This document shows positions 53,446 through 63,530 of a stretch of DNA of 64,000 bases, in pieces; the stretch's first letter is position 1, and every line of letters begins with the position of its first letter. Source of the stretch: a bacterium. Lineage in GTDB: Bacteria; Desulfobacterota; Binatia; DP-6. The notes beneath the pieces are model-generated. The model ran no database searches and was not told the DNA's origin. It was given only the letters and a program-made list of their open reading frames with translations. Position numbers and translations under genes: made by a program. The stretch lies in NCBI GenBank assembly GCA_026129405.1, contig JAHCID010000010.1, positions 68,122-132,121 on the forward strand. Reading direction: 5' to 3'.

Positions 53446-55079
53446 CGGACGACGACCTGCACGGCGCCGCGCTCGAGCGAGGCGTCGCCCTCGAGCACGA
53501 TCTCCGTGCCGAGCCGCTTCTCGACCGCCGCGACGGTCGTCGTACGGTGGAGGGCGAGGAACTCGGCGACGTCCGGCGGCACGCGCAGCGCCAGGATCGT
53601 CCGCTCGGTGCGGCCCACGACCTCGCGCTGGAGGCGGCGGAGCGCGTCGTAGGCGAGCGTCTCGGCCGAGCGCTCGCGCCCATGGCCGTCGCAGTGCGGG
53701 CAGGGTGCGGTGAGCAGCTGCTCGAGGCTCTCGCGCGTCCGCTTGCGTGTCATCTGGACCAGCCCGAGCTCCGAGATGCGCAGCACGTTCGAGCGCGCCT
53801 TGTCCTTGCGCATCGCCTCCTGGAGCGCGTCGAACACCTTCTTGCGGTTCGCCAGCTTCTCCATGTCGATGAAGTCGATGACGATGATGCCGCCGATGTT
53901 GCGCAGGCGGAGCTGCTGCACGACCTGCTTCGCGGCCTCGAGGTTCGTGCGCAGGACGGTCTCTTCCTGGTCCGTCTTGCCGACGTAGCGGCCGGTGTTG
54001 ACGTCGACGGTGGTCAGCGATTCGGTCTGATCGAAGATCAGGTAGCCGCCCGACTTGAGCCAGACGCGCCGGTCGAGCGCGCGCACGATCTTGGTCTCGA
54101 CGCCGTGCTGGTCGAACAGCGGCGTCGAGCCCTCGTAGTGGTGCACGCGCGAGGTGAGGCGCGGCATCGTGGCTTCGACGAACTCGACGACGCGCGCATG
54201 GTCGTCGGGGTCGTCGACCACGAGCCGCTCGACGTCGGAGGTGAACAGGTCGCGCACCGTGCGCAGCGGCAGGTCGAGATCCTGGTGGATCAGCGACGGG
54301 GCGGTGGCGCCGTCGGCGACCTTCTGGACGTGGCTCCAGAGGCGGGTGAGGAAGCGCACGTCGTCGTGGATGTCGCGCTTGGTCGCGCCCTCGCAGGCGG
54401 TGCGCACGATGAGGCCGCCCTCGGCGGGGCGCTCGGCCTCGACGATCTCGCGCAGGCGGTCACGCTCGGCCGGGTCCTCGATGCGCCGCGAGATGCCGAT
54501 GTGGCGCGTGCCCGGCATGTACACGAGGTGACGGCCGGGTAGGGAGATGTGCGCCGTCACGCGGGCGCCCTTCGTCCCCATCGGCTCCTTCGCGACCTGG
54601 ACCAGCAGCTCCTCGCCCTTCTTGAGACGCTCCTCGATGGGCGGCAGCGGGACGCGGCGGCGCGGCGGCCGGCCGTCCTCGCTCTCGCCCTCGGGATCGG
54701 CCTCGCCCTCGGCGCGGGCGGCGGGCTCGGCGGCGTCGCCGTCGGGCGCCGGCTCGGGCGGGTAGGCGGCGGCCGGCTCCGCGGCCGGCTCGGGCGCGGT
54801 CTCGTCGGCGAGGACCGCGTCGTCCTGAGCGATCTGCGGCGGCAGCGTCTCGGGCAGCGCGAGATCGGAGACGTGCAGGAACGCCGCCTTCTCGAGTCCG
54901 ATGTCGAGGAACGCGGCCTGCATGCCGGGCAGCACGCGGACGACCTTGCCCTTGTAGATGTTGCCGGCGATGCCGCGCTCGTGGTGGCGCTCGATGTGCA
55001 GCTCGACGAGCGTCGTGTCTTCGAGCACGGCCACCCGCGTCTCCCAGCGGGCCGCGTTGATCAGGATCTGCTTGTGCAC
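53442..55079 (-). CDS. rng: ribonuclease G/E family protein
   Basis: The 545-residue product is an Rne/Rng endoribonuclease acting in RNA processing and decay. It has N-terminal MHKQILINAARWETRVAVLE and an S1 domain (GNIYKGKVVRVLPGMQAAFL, then LLVQVAKEPMGTKGARVTAH). A ~75-residue acidic, Ala/Pro-rich insert interrupts the S1 domain. The DNase I-like catalytic part has TVDVNTGRYVG and IIVIDFIDME with the catalytic aspartates, followed by the zinc-link CPHCDG. Length is nearer RNase G than RNase E. Its ATG lies 1 base after the upstream radical SAM stop. Confidence 0.93.
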   Translation of the reverse strand: MHKQILINAARWETRVAVLEDTTLVELHIERHHERGIAGNIYKGKVVRVLPGMQAAFLDIGLEKAAFLHVSDLALPETLPPQIAQDDAVLADETAPEPAAEPAAAYPPEPAPDGDAAEPAARAEGEADPEGESEDGRPPRRRVPLPPIEERLKKGEELLVQVAKEPMGTKGARVTAHISLPGRHLVYMPGTRHIGISRRIEDPAERDRLREIVEAERPAEGGLIVRTACEGATKRDIHDDVRFLTRLWSHVQKVADGATAPSLIHQDLDLPLRTVRDLFTSDVERLVVDDPDDHARVVEFVEATMPRLTSRVHHYEGSTPLFDQHGVETKIVRALDRRVWLKSGGYLIFDQTESLTTVDVNTGRYVGKTDQEETVLRTNLEAAKQVVQQLRLRNIGGIIVIDFIDMEKLANRKKVFDALQEAMRKDKARSNVLRISELGLVQMTRKRTRESLEQLLTAPCPHCDGHGRERSAETLAYDALRRLQREVVGRTERTILALRVPPDVAEFLALHRTTTVAAVEKRLGTEIVLEGDASLERGAVQVVVR

Positions 55080-55080
55080 G

Positions 55081-57897
55081 TCAGGACGCCGCCGCGGCAG
55101 GATCGAGGTCGTGGAAGCGGGTCGCCACCTTGTGCACGTGCAGGGTGGGGAGGACGCCCGGGTCGAGCGCCAGCAGCTCGCCGACGACGACCGGCGGTCG
55201 CAGCGTCCCCTCGGGGCCGACGGCGATGTCGACGCGCAGCCGATCGGGGCCGGCGAGCTCGACGCGCTCGACGCTGCGCCGCGCGTCGACGACCCGCTCG
55301 CCGTGCTTGCCGACCTTGCGCACGAGCAGCTCGGGGGCGTCGGCGAAGCGCCGGACGGCGTCGGCGAGCGCCTCGGGCGTCGGCGGGGCGTCGAGCGGTG
55401 CCAGGTCGACCTCGAACGAGTACGCGGCGATCGACTGGTCGATGCTGCGCTCGGCGCGCGGAACCTCGTGCACCGACGTCGGCTCGAGCCCCTCGGGCAG
55501 CTCCGCGATCAGGCGGCGCAGCACCTCGGCCGGGTCGAGCACGCGCGTCAGCTCGACGTCGAGATGCTCGTCGTCGCTCGAGAAGCCGACCGGCAGGGCG
55601 GGGCCGAACGCGATGCGCGGCATGGGGTGGTGGCCGCGCGAGTAGGCGACCGGCAGGGCGGCACGCCGGGCGGCGCGCTGCACGATCGTGCCCAGCTCGC
55701 GGGTGCCGATGAAGCGGGCCGGCCCGACCTTGCGGTAGCGGACGCGCAGACGCTGGACGGGTGCCGGCGTGTCGAGGTCGGGGGTCAGCGACGACGGGAC
55801 CGCGCCCAGCCACTCCTCGGCGTTGCCGTCGCCGCCGGGCCCCGGGCCGTCGGGCCCGGTGCCGAGCGTCGCGGGCAGCGGCGCTTCGCGGACCGCGTCG
55901 GGCCGCGGCGCCACCGGCAGCCGCGCGGCGCGGCGCTCGGCGACACGTGTGCGGATGGTGCGCCACGCCCGGGTCTCCCAGGCGGGCAGGGGATCGGCGG
56001 TGTCGTCGGCGGGCACCGCCAGCTCGGCCCAGCGCGACACCTGCGCGCCGCGATGGTCGCTGCCGCGGGCGCCGTCGGGGTGGTAGTCGACGTTGCGGAT
56101 CGCCTTGAAGTCGCATGCACCGCAATAGGTGCAGCGCTCGACCGAGCAGTCGGGCGTCAGCACGCCCTCGACCGCGCGGGCGAGGTCGCGGGCGAGGAAC
56201 GTACGGCTGACGCCGGCGTCGAGGTGGTCCCAGGGCAGCACCTCGTCGAGCCCGCGCCGGCGCAGGTGGCCGTCGCCGCCCAGGCCGTGCTCGGCGAGCG
56301 CGGCCTGCCAGACGTCGAGGCGGCACTGGTCGGACCAGCCGTCGAAGCGGGCGCCGCGTCGCTGCGCGGTCTCGACGACGTCGGCGAGACGCCGATCGCC
56401 GCGCGCGAACACGCCCTCGAGCCACGACAGACGCGGATCGTGCCACTTGAACTCGACGCCGCGCCGCCGCAGCTCGTGGCGCAGCAGCGCATGCCGCGCT
56501 TCGGTCTCGGCGACGGTGAGCTGTCCCGCCCACTGGAAAGGCGTGTGCGGCTTCGGCGAGAAGGTCGAGACGCTGGCGGTGACCTTCAGCCGGCCCTTGG
56601 CGGCGCGCTTCACGCGGCCGGCCAGCTCGGCGATGCCGCGCACGTCGTCCTCGGTCTCGCTGGGCAGGCCGATCATGAAATAGAGCTTCAGGCTGCGCCA
56701 CCCGAGGTCGGCGAAGAGCCGGGCGGCGTCGAGCAGCTCTTCTTCGCGATACTCCTTCTGGATGACGTCGCGCAGACGCTGCGTGCCGGCCTCGGGGGCG
56801 AGGGTGAAGCCCGTCTTCCGCACGCGGCGGATCTCCTCGAGGATCTTCGGCGACAGCGCGTCGACGCGTGTCGACGGCAGCGAGACGGCGACGCGCTCGG
56901 GCGCGAGGCGGTCCATCAGCGTCTTCAGGACGGGATTGACGCCGCTGTAGTCGCCGGTCGAGAGCGAGAGCAGCGAGACCTCCTCGTAGCCGGTGCGCTG
57001 CATGAGCGCCGTCGTGTGCTCGACCACGCGCTCCGGATTCCGCTCGCGCAGCGGACGGTAGATGTAGCCCGCCTGGCAGAAGCGGCAGCCCTTCACGCAG
57101 CCGCGCATCACCTCGACGCTGGCCCGGTCGTGGACGACGCCGAGATTGGGGACGACGGGATTCGCCGGCAGCGGCACGGCGTCGAGGTCGGGCAGGACGC
57201 GCTTCGCGACCTGCGCGGGACCGCCGGCGGTGGGCTCGACGGCGAGGAGCGCGCCGCCGTCGGCGTATCGCGGCACGAACAGCGCCGGCACGTAGACCCC
57301 GGGGATGTCGGCCAGCGCGCGCAGCAGCACGCTGCGATCGTCCCCGCGATGCGCGGCGACGGCGTCGCACAGCTCGCCGACCACGTGCTCGCCGTCGCCG
57401 AGCACGACGGCGTCGAGGAACGGCGCGATCGGCTCGGGGTTGAACGCACAGGGTCCGCCCCCGACGACCACCGGATCACCGGTCCCGCGGTCGGCGCTGC
57501 GCAGCGGGATGCCGCCCAGCTCGAGCATGGTGAGGAGGTTCGTGTAGGTCAGCTCGTACTGGAGGCTGAAGCCGACCACGTCGAAGTCGTGCAGGGCGCG
57601 ATGGCTCTCGAGCGATACGAGCGGGAGCCCATGGCGGCGGAGCAGGGCCTCGAGGTCGGTCCACGGCGCGTAGCAGCGCTCGGCAGCGACGTCGGGCCGC
57701 CGATTGAGGACGTCGTAGAGGATCTGCAGCCCGAGGTGGGACTGCGCGATCTCGTAGACCTCCGGAAACGCGAGCGCGAAGCGGACGCGCACCTGCGCAT
57801 CGTCCTTGCGCACCGAGCCGCGCTCGTTCCCGAGGTAGCGGCCCGGCTTCTCGACCAGCGGAAGGAGCCGCTCGTACTCGGCGCGGTAGGTGCGCAT
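55081..57897 (-). CDS. radical SAM protein fused to DUF2344 domain
   Basis: The 938-residue product has a B12-binding-like N-terminal part ([40 protein letters not shown]). A radical SAM core has the 4Fe-4S motif in [20 protein letters not shown], then [21 protein letters not shown]-terminal DUF2344 part contains [20 protein letters not shown] and [20 protein letters not shown]. An extra cysteine cluster [12 protein letters not shown] lies between them. This two-part fusion next to an RNase G gene is a recurring arrangement in many bacteria, suggesting a linked RNA-related function; the reaction is unknown. Confidence 0.9.
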   Translation of the reverse strand: MRTYRAEYERLLPLVEKPGRYLGNERGSVRKDDAQVRVRFALAFPEVYEIAQSHLGLQILYDVLNRRPDVAAERCYAPWTDLEALLRRHGLPLVSLESHRALHDFDVVGFSLQYELTYTNLLTMLELGGIPLRSADRGTGDPVVVGGGPCAFNPEPIAPFLDAVVLGDGEHVVGELCDAVAAHRGDDRSVLLRALADIPGVYVPALFVPRYADGGALLAVEPTAGGPAQVAKRVLPDLDAVPLPANPVVPNLGVVHDRASVEVMRGCVKGCRFCQAGYIYRPLRERNPERVVEHTTALMQRTGYEEVSLLSLSTGDYSGVNPVLKTLMDRLAPERVAVSLPSTRVDALSPKILEEIRRVRKTGFTLAPEAGTQRLRDVIQKEYREEELLDAARLFADLGWRSLKLYFMIGLPSETEDDVRGIAELAGRVKRAAKGRLKVTASVSTFSPKPHTPFQWAGQLTVAETEARHALLRHELRRRGVEFKWHDPRLSWLEGVFARGDRRLADVVETAQRRGARFDGWSDQCRLDVWQAALAEHGLGGDGHLRRRGLDEVLPWDHLDAGVSRTFLARDLARAVEGVLTPDCSVERCTYCGACDFKAIRNVDYHPDGARGSDHRGAQVSRWAELAVPADDTADPLPAWETRAWRTIRTRVAERRAARLPVAPRPDAVREAPLPATLGTGPDGPGPGGDGNAEEWLGAVPSSLTPDLDTPAPVQRLRVRYRKVGPARFIGTRELGTIVQRAARRAALPVAYSRGHHPMPRIAFGPALPVGFSSDDEHLDVELTRVLDPAEVLRRLIAELPEGLEPTSVHEVPRAERSIDQSIAAYSFEVDLAPLDAPPTPEALADAVRRFADAPELLVRKVGKHGERVVDARRSVERVELAGPDRLRVDIAVGPEGTLRPPVVVGELLALDPGVLPTLHVHKVATRFHDLDPAAAAS

Positions 57898-57985
57898 GAA
57901 GGGGGCGGAGTATAGGGAGGGGCCCGCGAGCGTTCAACGCCGACCGGCTTGCCAGCGTGCCGAGCGGGGCCTAAGATCGGCGCCG

Positions 57986-58189
57986 ATGTTCGGTCTCGGT
58001 GTCGGCGAGCTTCTGATCGTCCTCGTGATCATCCTCGTGGTGTTCGGCGCGGGGAAGCTTCCCGAGGTGATGGGGAGCATGGGGAAGGGGATCAACTCCT
58101 TCAAGAAGGGCCTCCGTGAGCCGCCTGAGATCGACGTCACCCCGGGCAAGGACGACGCCCCAGCCAAGACCGAGCCCGAGCGGCGCTAG
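57986..58189 (+). CDS. tatA: Tat translocase subunit TatA
   Basis: The 67-residue product has the N-terminal helix [20 protein letters not shown] followed by [20 protein letters not shown], the FGxxxLP hinge and amphipathic helix of TatA, and a charged tail. It forms the pore-like assembly for export of folded proteins. TatB and TatC are not in the window. It is divergent from the radical SAM gene and its stop overlaps that of the DUF3426 gene. Confidence 0.92.
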   Translation: MFGLGVGELLIVLVIILVVFGAGKLPEVMGSMGKGINSFKKGLREPPEIDVTPGKDDAPAKTEPERR

Positions 58190-59208
58190 TCGGCCGGCCC
58201 GCCGCGGCGCACGCCGACGACCTCGACGGTATAGTCGTCGAGCGGCACGGGCGGCGATACGAAGGCGACCAGGAACGGCGCCTGCGCGCCCGGCCCGAGC
58301 GTCCAGTCCTTGGGCGGGGTCAGGGTCTGCAGGAGGTCGATCTCGCGTACCGACAGGTCGCGGATGCCCTTCGGGGCAGCACCGCAGAAGACGGTCTGCC
58401 GCAGCTCCGTCGGCCCATGGACGCGGGCCTGTATCTGCACGCCGCTCACCGCGATCGGCGCGTTGTTGATGGCCGTGCCGGCGACGACGAAGACCAGGTT
58501 GTCGCCGTGGACGCGCTGGTACTCGCCGCGCAGGTCGGCGAGCTGGATGCTGGCGGGGCTGAGCCGCACGTCCGACAGCTGCTGGCCCACGACCGGGAGG
58601 CCGCCCAGCAGCTCGCCCACGCGGCGCGGATGCGTGTAGAGGTAGATGGACAGCACCGCGTAGGCCAGCGTCACCGCGAGCATGCTGCGGAGGGCGAAGC
58701 GGGCGGGGGAGCCGGTGGCGCGCGGCGCGTCGTCCTCGTCGTCGGCAGCGCCCGTGCGCCGTGCGCGGCTCCTGCGCGGCGGCGGCGCCGCCGGCTCGTC
58801 GTCCGCCTCCACCTCGTCCTCGTCGTCCTCGTCGGTCGTGAACTCCTCGGCCGGGGGCGGCACGCGCCGGGCGGCCGGGCGACGCGGCGGCGGGGCCGGC
58901 TCGTCGTCCTCGTCCGGCTCCTCGTCCTCTTCGGGTTCGGGCGCCGGCTCGGGCCTGGTGCCGACGGGCGGCTTGCGACGCTTCGCACGCGCCGGGGGCG
59001 CCGGGGCGTCGTCGTCCTCGGCGTCGTCGAAGCGGAAGCGCTCGTCGTCCGCCTCGGGGTCCGCCGCGTCGAGCGACGGCGCCTCGAGTCCCTCCTCGGG
59101 GTCGAAGACGTGGTCGCAACGCGTGCAGCGCAGACTCGGGCGGCTCTGGAGCCGCGAGCGCGGTGGCATCTGGTACCGCGTCTCGCAGTGCGGGCAGGTG
59201 ACCGTCAT
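58186..59208 (-). CDS. zinc-ribbon and DUF3426-domain membrane protein
   Basis: The 340-residue product begins [16 protein letters not shown] followed by [12 protein letters not shown], an MJ0042-type zinc ribbon (two CxxC). A very long acidic/proline/arginine linker (about residues 40-165) leads to one transmembrane helix ([19 protein letters not shown]). A periplasmic DUF3426-like beta domain follows ([38 protein letters not shown]). Such proteins are common in Proteobacteria, but their role is unknown. Confidence 0.8.
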   Translation of the reverse strand: MTVTCPHCETRYQMPPRSRLQSRPSLRCTRCDHVFDPEEGLEAPSLDAADPEADDERFRFDDAEDDDAPAPPARAKRRKPPVGTRPEPAPEPEEDEEPDEDDEPAPPPRRPAARRVPPPAEEFTTDEDDEDEVEADDEPAAPPPRRSRARRTGAADDEDDAPRATGSPARFALRSMLAVTLAYAVLSIYLYTHPRRVGELLGGLPVVGQQLSDVRLSPASIQLADLRGEYQRVHGDNLVFVVAGTAINNAPIAVSGVQIQARVHGPTELRQTVFCGAAPKGIRDLSVREIDLLQTLTPPKDWTLGPGAQAPFLVAFVSPPVPLDDYTVEVVGVRRGGPAD

Positions 59209-59338
59209 GCGGCGCGCCGTGGTCCTTGCGCGGCGCGACCTCGCCGTCCGGGCACGATGGATCGTGCCGCCTGACGCCGGCCCACCGCCTCCACCCCCAC
59301 CATGTGGGCGCGACGCATAGCGACGCGTCGGACGGGCG

Positions 59339-60397
59339 TCAACCGCGTGCGGGGGCGCTGCGCGCGAGCGCCTGGCGGACGATGCCGTGGAAGAAGAACA
59401 GGCTCAGCAGCAGCGGGATCACGTGGTAGCAGAGCCGGAAGATCAGGACGGCCACGACCGAGGCCTCGAGCGGCACGCCCATGCTGACGAAGACCGCGGT
59501 CATCGAGCCCTCGAGCAGGCCGAGCCCGCCTGGGACGAACGACACCAGCGACACGAAGAGGCCGATCCCGAAGCCGACCAGGACGACGCCGGGCGGCAGG
59601 GGGTGGTTCACCGCCCGGAACGCGGCCCACAGGATGCCGATGGTCAGCACCCAGTCGAGGCAGATCCATAGCGTCGGCCCGACCATGCGGTCCTTGCGCG
59701 CGAGCAGGAACTGGAAGCCCTGGTCGAGGTTGCCCTGGAAGCGCCACATGCGGAACCGGTTCGGCGTCCAGCGCGGCGCCATGCGCGCGAGGAGCCGGTG
59801 GGTGGCATTGGCGATGAAGACGAGCGTCACCCGCCGCAGTGGGCGGTGCAGGACGAGGACCAGGCCGTAGATCAGGACGGCGGCGAAGAGCACGAGGAGC
59901 GTCGTCGCCGCGACCAGCGCCCCGCCGTGCAACTGCTGGCGGGTGAGGAGCGAGACGAACGCGGCCAGGCAGAAGGCCAGCAGCGTGAAGTTGGTGATGA
60001 ACGTCTGCGCCAGCGAGATCAGGACCGCGCGTCCGGACGGGACACCCTGTTGGCCGAGCAGGAGCATGCGCACCGCGAAGCCCGAGATGCCCGCCGTGGT
60101 GACGATGTAGTTCACCGTGTTCGAGACCAGCGTGATGCGCACCCAGGTCCACAGCGGCAGGCCGTAGCCGGCGGCGGTGGCGATGCCCCGATACGACGCG
60201 GCCATCACCACGTAGGACAGGAACGAGAAGAAGAGCGGTTCGACCAGCGCCGCGGGCTCGATCGCCGCCGCGGTGTGCAGCAGCTCCTTGCCGTCGGCGA
60301 GGAGGACGAGCCCGATCAGGATGGCGACGCCGAGCAGGACGGCGGCGACGACCATACGATGCGAGTCGCGGGCAGGAGTATCAGTCGCGGTCTGCAC
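59339..60397 (-). CDS. lysylphosphatidylglycerol-synthase TM/UPF0104-type membrane protein
   Basis: The 352-residue product is polytopic (about eight helices) with SNTVNYIVTTAGISGFAVRM, AVLISLAQTFITNFTLLAFC and SLVSFVPGGLGLLEGSMTAV. These are the signatures of the flippase-like domain found in MprF and related AglD-type proteins. It lacks the cytoplasmic aminoacyl-transferase domain, so a lipid-flipping role is more likely than lysyl transfer. It overlaps the 3' end of the metallopeptidase gene, which lies upstream on the same strand. Confidence 0.8.
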   Translation of the reverse strand: MQTATDTPARDSHRMVVAAVLLGVAILIGLVLLADGKELLHTAAAIEPAALVEPLFFSFLSYVVMAASYRGIATAAGYGLPLWTWVRITLVSNTVNYIVTTAGISGFAVRMLLLGQQGVPSGRAVLISLAQTFITNFTLLAFCLAAFVSLLTRQQLHGGALVAATTLLVLFAAVLIYGLVLVLHRPLRRVTLVFIANATHRLLARMAPRWTPNRFRMWRFQGNLDQGFQFLLARKDRMVGPTLWICLDWVLTIGILWAAFRAVNHPLPPGVVLVGFGIGLFVSLVSFVPGGLGLLEGSMTAVFVSMGVPLEASVVAVLIFRLCYHVIPLLLSLFFFHGIVRQALARSAPARG

Positions 60398-61730
60398 GGG
60401 GAGCGGCGGCTGCGGCGCCCGGGGGCGTGTAGCCCAGGCCCGCGCGCGGGGGCAAGGCGGGTTGGTCCTCGAGGGCGGGGGGCAGCCCGCGAAAGACGTG
60501 GCGGCGGAAGAGCGGCGTCAGGTCCTTGTCCGCGGTTCGCGTCACCGCGCGCAGGAACGTCGCCGTGGTGAGCGCCCCCCCGGTCTCGGCGAGCTGGCGG
60601 ACGGCGTCGTCGAGGGAGCGCCGCCCGTTCGTGGCGCGCGCGATCTCGCGGTCGAGGGCGTACATCACCGCGGGGGCGCTGTTGTTGAGGGCATCGGACG
60701 CGCGGGTGCGCGAGAGGTCGATCTCCCAGCGGCCGTTGTGCACGAACGAGCGGACGCCGCGCGCGAACCCTGCTGCGGGCAGCATGCCGGCGCGCCGCTG
60801 GAGGACGAGCGTGTAGTACTCGGCGAGGCCCTCGGCGATCCAGCGCCCGTCGTGCTTCGGGCGGAACGGCTGCCAGGTGTGGAAGAGCTCGTGCAGCCAG
60901 GTGCTGGTCGCGTCGCGGGAGCGGAACGGCGTCGCCGCGTGGACGAAGAACGAGCGCTCGCCGGAGATGCCGCCGCGCCACATCGGATCGGGCGCGCTCA
61001 CGACGAGGAGCCGCGGCGGCGGCGGCCCCAGCACGCCGGCGAGGAGGGGTAGGGTCTGCTCCCAGGTGCGGAACACCGCGGCGACGTCGAGCTCGGTGCC
61101 GGGAACGGTCGCGAGCGTCACGATCGTCCCGCCGATGCGGCGCTCGGTGAGCCGGATGTCGCCGAGCGCGAGCCAGCCGCGCGGGCGGTCGAACTGCGCG
61201 TTCGCCTGCGCGACCTCGAAGACGTTGTCGCCGAGCCGCTCGCCCGTGGTGACGCTGCGCCATCCCGCCGGCAGCCGGAAGAGGAGCCGCGCCCGCGAGG
61301 TCGGGTGGCCGACGTCCGGCTTCCAGTCGATGTGGATGGCCGGAAAGAGCGCCAGCGCCCGCGTGACGATCCAGCCGTCGCCTGCGTAGCTGTCGTAGCG
61401 CGGCCCGCCCGGCGGGCGATGCCGATCGATCTGCACCTCGTACTCGAGGTGCGCGTAGGGTTGGCCGGGCCGCCAGGTGAGCGTGCGCTCGTGCCAGTCG
61501 AGCTGGCCCGTGCCGCGCACGCCGTGCGTGCGCTCGTCGCGGAAGACGAGCCGCAGCGAATCGATCTCGTCGATGCCCGCGAGCTCCCAGCGCACCTTGG
61601 CGCGGTCCGGCGTCTGCTTCGAGATGCGCACGAGGTAGTCCACGCTGAACGTCGGCTTCGGCGCCTCCGCCGCGCCGGAGTGCAGGGCCGCGAGCACGAC
61701 GCCGAGCGCCGCCAGAGCACGCCCGAGCAT
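60381..61730 (-). CDS. exported M61/M1-like (gluzincin) metallopeptidase
   Basis: The 449-residue product has a signal peptide (MLGRALAALGVVLAALHSGA) and an N-terminal beta domain. The zinc site is WLHELFHTWQP (HExxH), with WIAEGLAEYYTLVLQ giving the third ligand Glu 20-odd residues later, as in gluzincins of the M61/M1 clan. Preceding GGISGERSFFVHA fits the substrate strand. It is probably periplasmic; substrate unknown. The start lies 9 bases after the NrtR stop. Confidence 0.78.
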   Translation of the reverse strand: MLGRALAALGVVLAALHSGAAEAPKPTFSVDYLVRISKQTPDRAKVRWELAGIDEIDSLRLVFRDERTHGVRGTGQLDWHERTLTWRPGQPYAHLEYEVQIDRHRPPGGPRYDSYAGDGWIVTRALALFPAIHIDWKPDVGHPTSRARLLFRLPAGWRSVTTGERLGDNVFEVAQANAQFDRPRGWLALGDIRLTERRIGGTIVTLATVPGTELDVAAVFRTWEQTLPLLAGVLGPPPPRLLVVSAPDPMWRGGISGERSFFVHAATPFRSRDATSTWLHELFHTWQPFRPKHDGRWIAEGLAEYYTLVLQRRAGMLPAAGFARGVRSFVHNGRWEIDLSRTRASDALNNSAPAVMYALDREIARATNGRRSLDDAVRQLAETGGALTTATFLRAVTRTADKDLTPLFRRHVFRGLPPALEDQPALPPRAGLGYTPPGAAAAAPRADRD

Positions 61731-61739
61731 CCGGTCGCC

Positions 61740-62375
61740 TCAGAGCACCGCCACCGCCATCGGTCGACGGCTGCGGAACGCGTAGAGGGCGGCGGGCCGG
61801 TGCGCGCCGCGGCGCTGCCGGCCGAGGGCGCGCAGCAGACCCCGTCCCAGTATCTTCTTGCGGAAGTTGCGGCGGTCGAGCGGGCGTCCGAGGATCGCCT
61901 CGTACAGCGCCTGGAGCTCCCCGAGCGTGAAGGCGGGCGGCAACAGCGTGTAGACGAGGTTGGTGTACTGGAGCTTCGCCTGCAGGCGCGCCGTCGCGGT
62001 GGCGACCACCGCGGCGTGGTCGTAGGCGAGGGTCGGCAGGCGATCCACGCGGCGCCAGGCCAGGGCGCGATAGCGCACGTCCGCGGGCTCGGGTACCTCG
62101 AGCGTGCCGGCCGGGACCAGGCCGACGTAGGCCACCGACACGACGCGGCCCTGCGGATCCCGCGCGGGATGCCCGAACGTGTAGAGCTGCTCCAGATAGA
62201 CGTCACCGAGACCGGTGTGCGCGCGCAGCGCGCGCTGCGCTGCCGCGTCGAGCGTCTCCTCGGCGCGCACGCGGCCGCCGGGCAAGGCCCAGCGTCCCGC
62301 GAACGGTCCCGCCGCGAGCTTGGCCAGGAGCACGTGCAGGGCCTGCTCGCGCACGGTGCAGAGCGCGACGTCCAC
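61740..62375 (-). CDS. nrtR: NrtR-like Nudix-domain transcriptional regulator
   Basis: The product of about 211 residues has an N-terminal Nudix-like domain (VDVALCTVREQALHVLLAKL, FAGRWALPGGRVRAEETLDA) and a C-terminal winged helix (AFTLGELQALYEAILGRPLD, RRNFRKKIL). In the Nudix box the usual REUXEE is RALRAH, so the catalytic glutamates are lost. That is as expected for NrtR, which senses ADP-ribose-type ligands and represses NAD synthesis genes. It follows nadA directly on the same strand, strongly supporting this role. The GTG start is uncertain; a longer N-terminus overlapping nadA is possible. Confidence 0.85.
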   Translation of the reverse strand: MDVALCTVREQALHVLLAKLAAGPFAGRWALPGGRVRAEETLDAAAQRALRAHTGLGDVYLEQLYTFGHPARDPQGRVVSVAYVGLVPAGTLEVPEPADVRYRALAWRRVDRLPTLAYDHAAVVATATARLQAKLQYTNLVYTLLPPAFTLGELQALYEAILGRPLDRRNFRKKILGRGLLRALGRQRRGAHRPAALYAFRSRRPMAVAVL

Positions 62376-62398
62376 CGCGACCGCGGCGGCCGGCGCGC

Positions 62399-63409
62399 CT
62401 ACCCGCCCAGCGTGAGCATCGCCTCGAGGGCCCGGGCGGCCCGCACGCGGACGTCCTCCGGGATCGTGATCTCCGGCCGGAGATCGCGAAGCGCGTCGCG
62501 CGTGCCTTCGAGGGTGATCATCTTCATGTACGCGCACAGCTTGCAGCTCTTGTAGAACTTCTTCTCCGGCACCTCCAGGAGGAGGCGATCGGAGAGCCCG
62601 CACTCGGTGACGACGAGGAACTCGTGCGCCTCGCTCTCCTTGGCGTAGCGCACCATGCCGCTCGTCGAGAGCACGGCGTCGGCGAGGGCGAGCACGTCCT
62701 GCCGGCACTCGGGGTGCGCGAGGATCTTCACGCGGGGCAGGGCGCTGCGCACGGCGGCGATCTGCGCGGGCGTGATCTGGTGGTGGACGTAGCAGTTGCC
62801 GTCCCAGGCGACGATGTTCTTCGTGGTCTGCGACTGCACGTGCGCCGCGAGGTTCTTATCGGGCACGAAGAGGATGTTGCGGCTCGGCAGCGCCTCGACC
62901 ACCTTCACGGCGTTCGAGCTGGTGCAGCAGGCGTCGCACTCGGCTTTCACGTCGGCGGTGGTGTTGACGTAGCCGACGACCATGAGGTCGGGCCACACGG
63001 CGCGCAGCTCCTCCTTCTTCGCGGCGAGATCCTCGGCGGTGACCGAGTCGGCGAGGGAGCAGCCGGCGCGCAGGTCGGGCAGGATCACCGTACGCGACGG
63101 GTTCAGGATCTTCGCCGTCTCGGCCATGAAGTGGACGCCGCAGAACACGATCACGTCGGCGTCGACCTTCGTCGCCTGGCGCGCGAGCTCGAGGGAGTCG
63201 CCGATGAAGTCGGCCACCTGGAAGATCTCGGGTCGCTGGTAGTTGTGCGCCAGGACGACGGCGCGCCGCTCGTGCTTCCACGCGGCGATCTCGGCGACGA
63301 GCGCGGCGATCTCGCGGCAGCGCTCCGGCGTGTACGCGGCGTCGGCCAGCGGAGCGAGGAGGCGTTCGAGATCGGCGCCGGAGGGCGCGGTGGGGGCGGC
63401 GTCGGGCAT
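62399..63409 (-). CDS. nadA: quinolinate synthase NadA
   Basis: The 336-residue product condenses iminoaspartate with dihydroxyacetone phosphate to quinolinate, the NAD precursor, using a 4Fe-4S cluster. Conserved blocks are VVLAHNYQRPEIFQVADFIG, VIVFCGVHFMAETAKILNPS (cluster Cys), GYVNTTADVKAECDACCTSS (cluster Cys), FVPDKNLAAHV and FYKSCKLCAYMKMITLEGTR (third cluster Cys). The ATG with GAAGGAG six bases before it is chosen; the frame is open 20 more codons. Confidence 0.95.
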   Translation of the reverse strand: MPDAAPTAPSGADLERLLAPLADAAYTPERCREIAALVAEIAAWKHERRAVVLAHNYQRPEIFQVADFIGDSLELARQATKVDADVIVFCGVHFMAETAKILNPSRTVILPDLRAGCSLADSVTAEDLAAKKEELRAVWPDLMVVGYVNTTADVKAECDACCTSSNAVKVVEALPSRNILFVPDKNLAAHVQSQTTKNIVAWDGNCYVHHQITPAQIAAVRSALPRVKILAHPECRQDVLALADAVLSTSGMVRYAKESEAHEFLVVTECGLSDRLLLEVPEKKFYKSCKLCAYMKMITLEGTRDALRDLRPEITIPEDVRVRAARALEAMLTLGG

Positions 63410-63530
63410 GCGGGCTCCTTCGTGTACTTGATACGCATTCATCGGGCCGTCGTGTGCGCGTGTCAACACCGCGCGTTGGCGGCGGGATCATCCTTGCCAA
63501 ACCCGCATCGGCCCGCTAAGGGCACGACCG
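63410..63530. promoter_or_regulatory. divergent promoter region between nadA and bioB
   Basis: This 121-base gap must hold promoters for nadA (minus) and bioB (plus). Around 63420-63437 the imperfect inverted sequence GTGTACTTGATACGC lies just upstream of the nadA ribosome site and is a possible NrtR operator. The match is weak and unproven. Confidence 0.3.
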
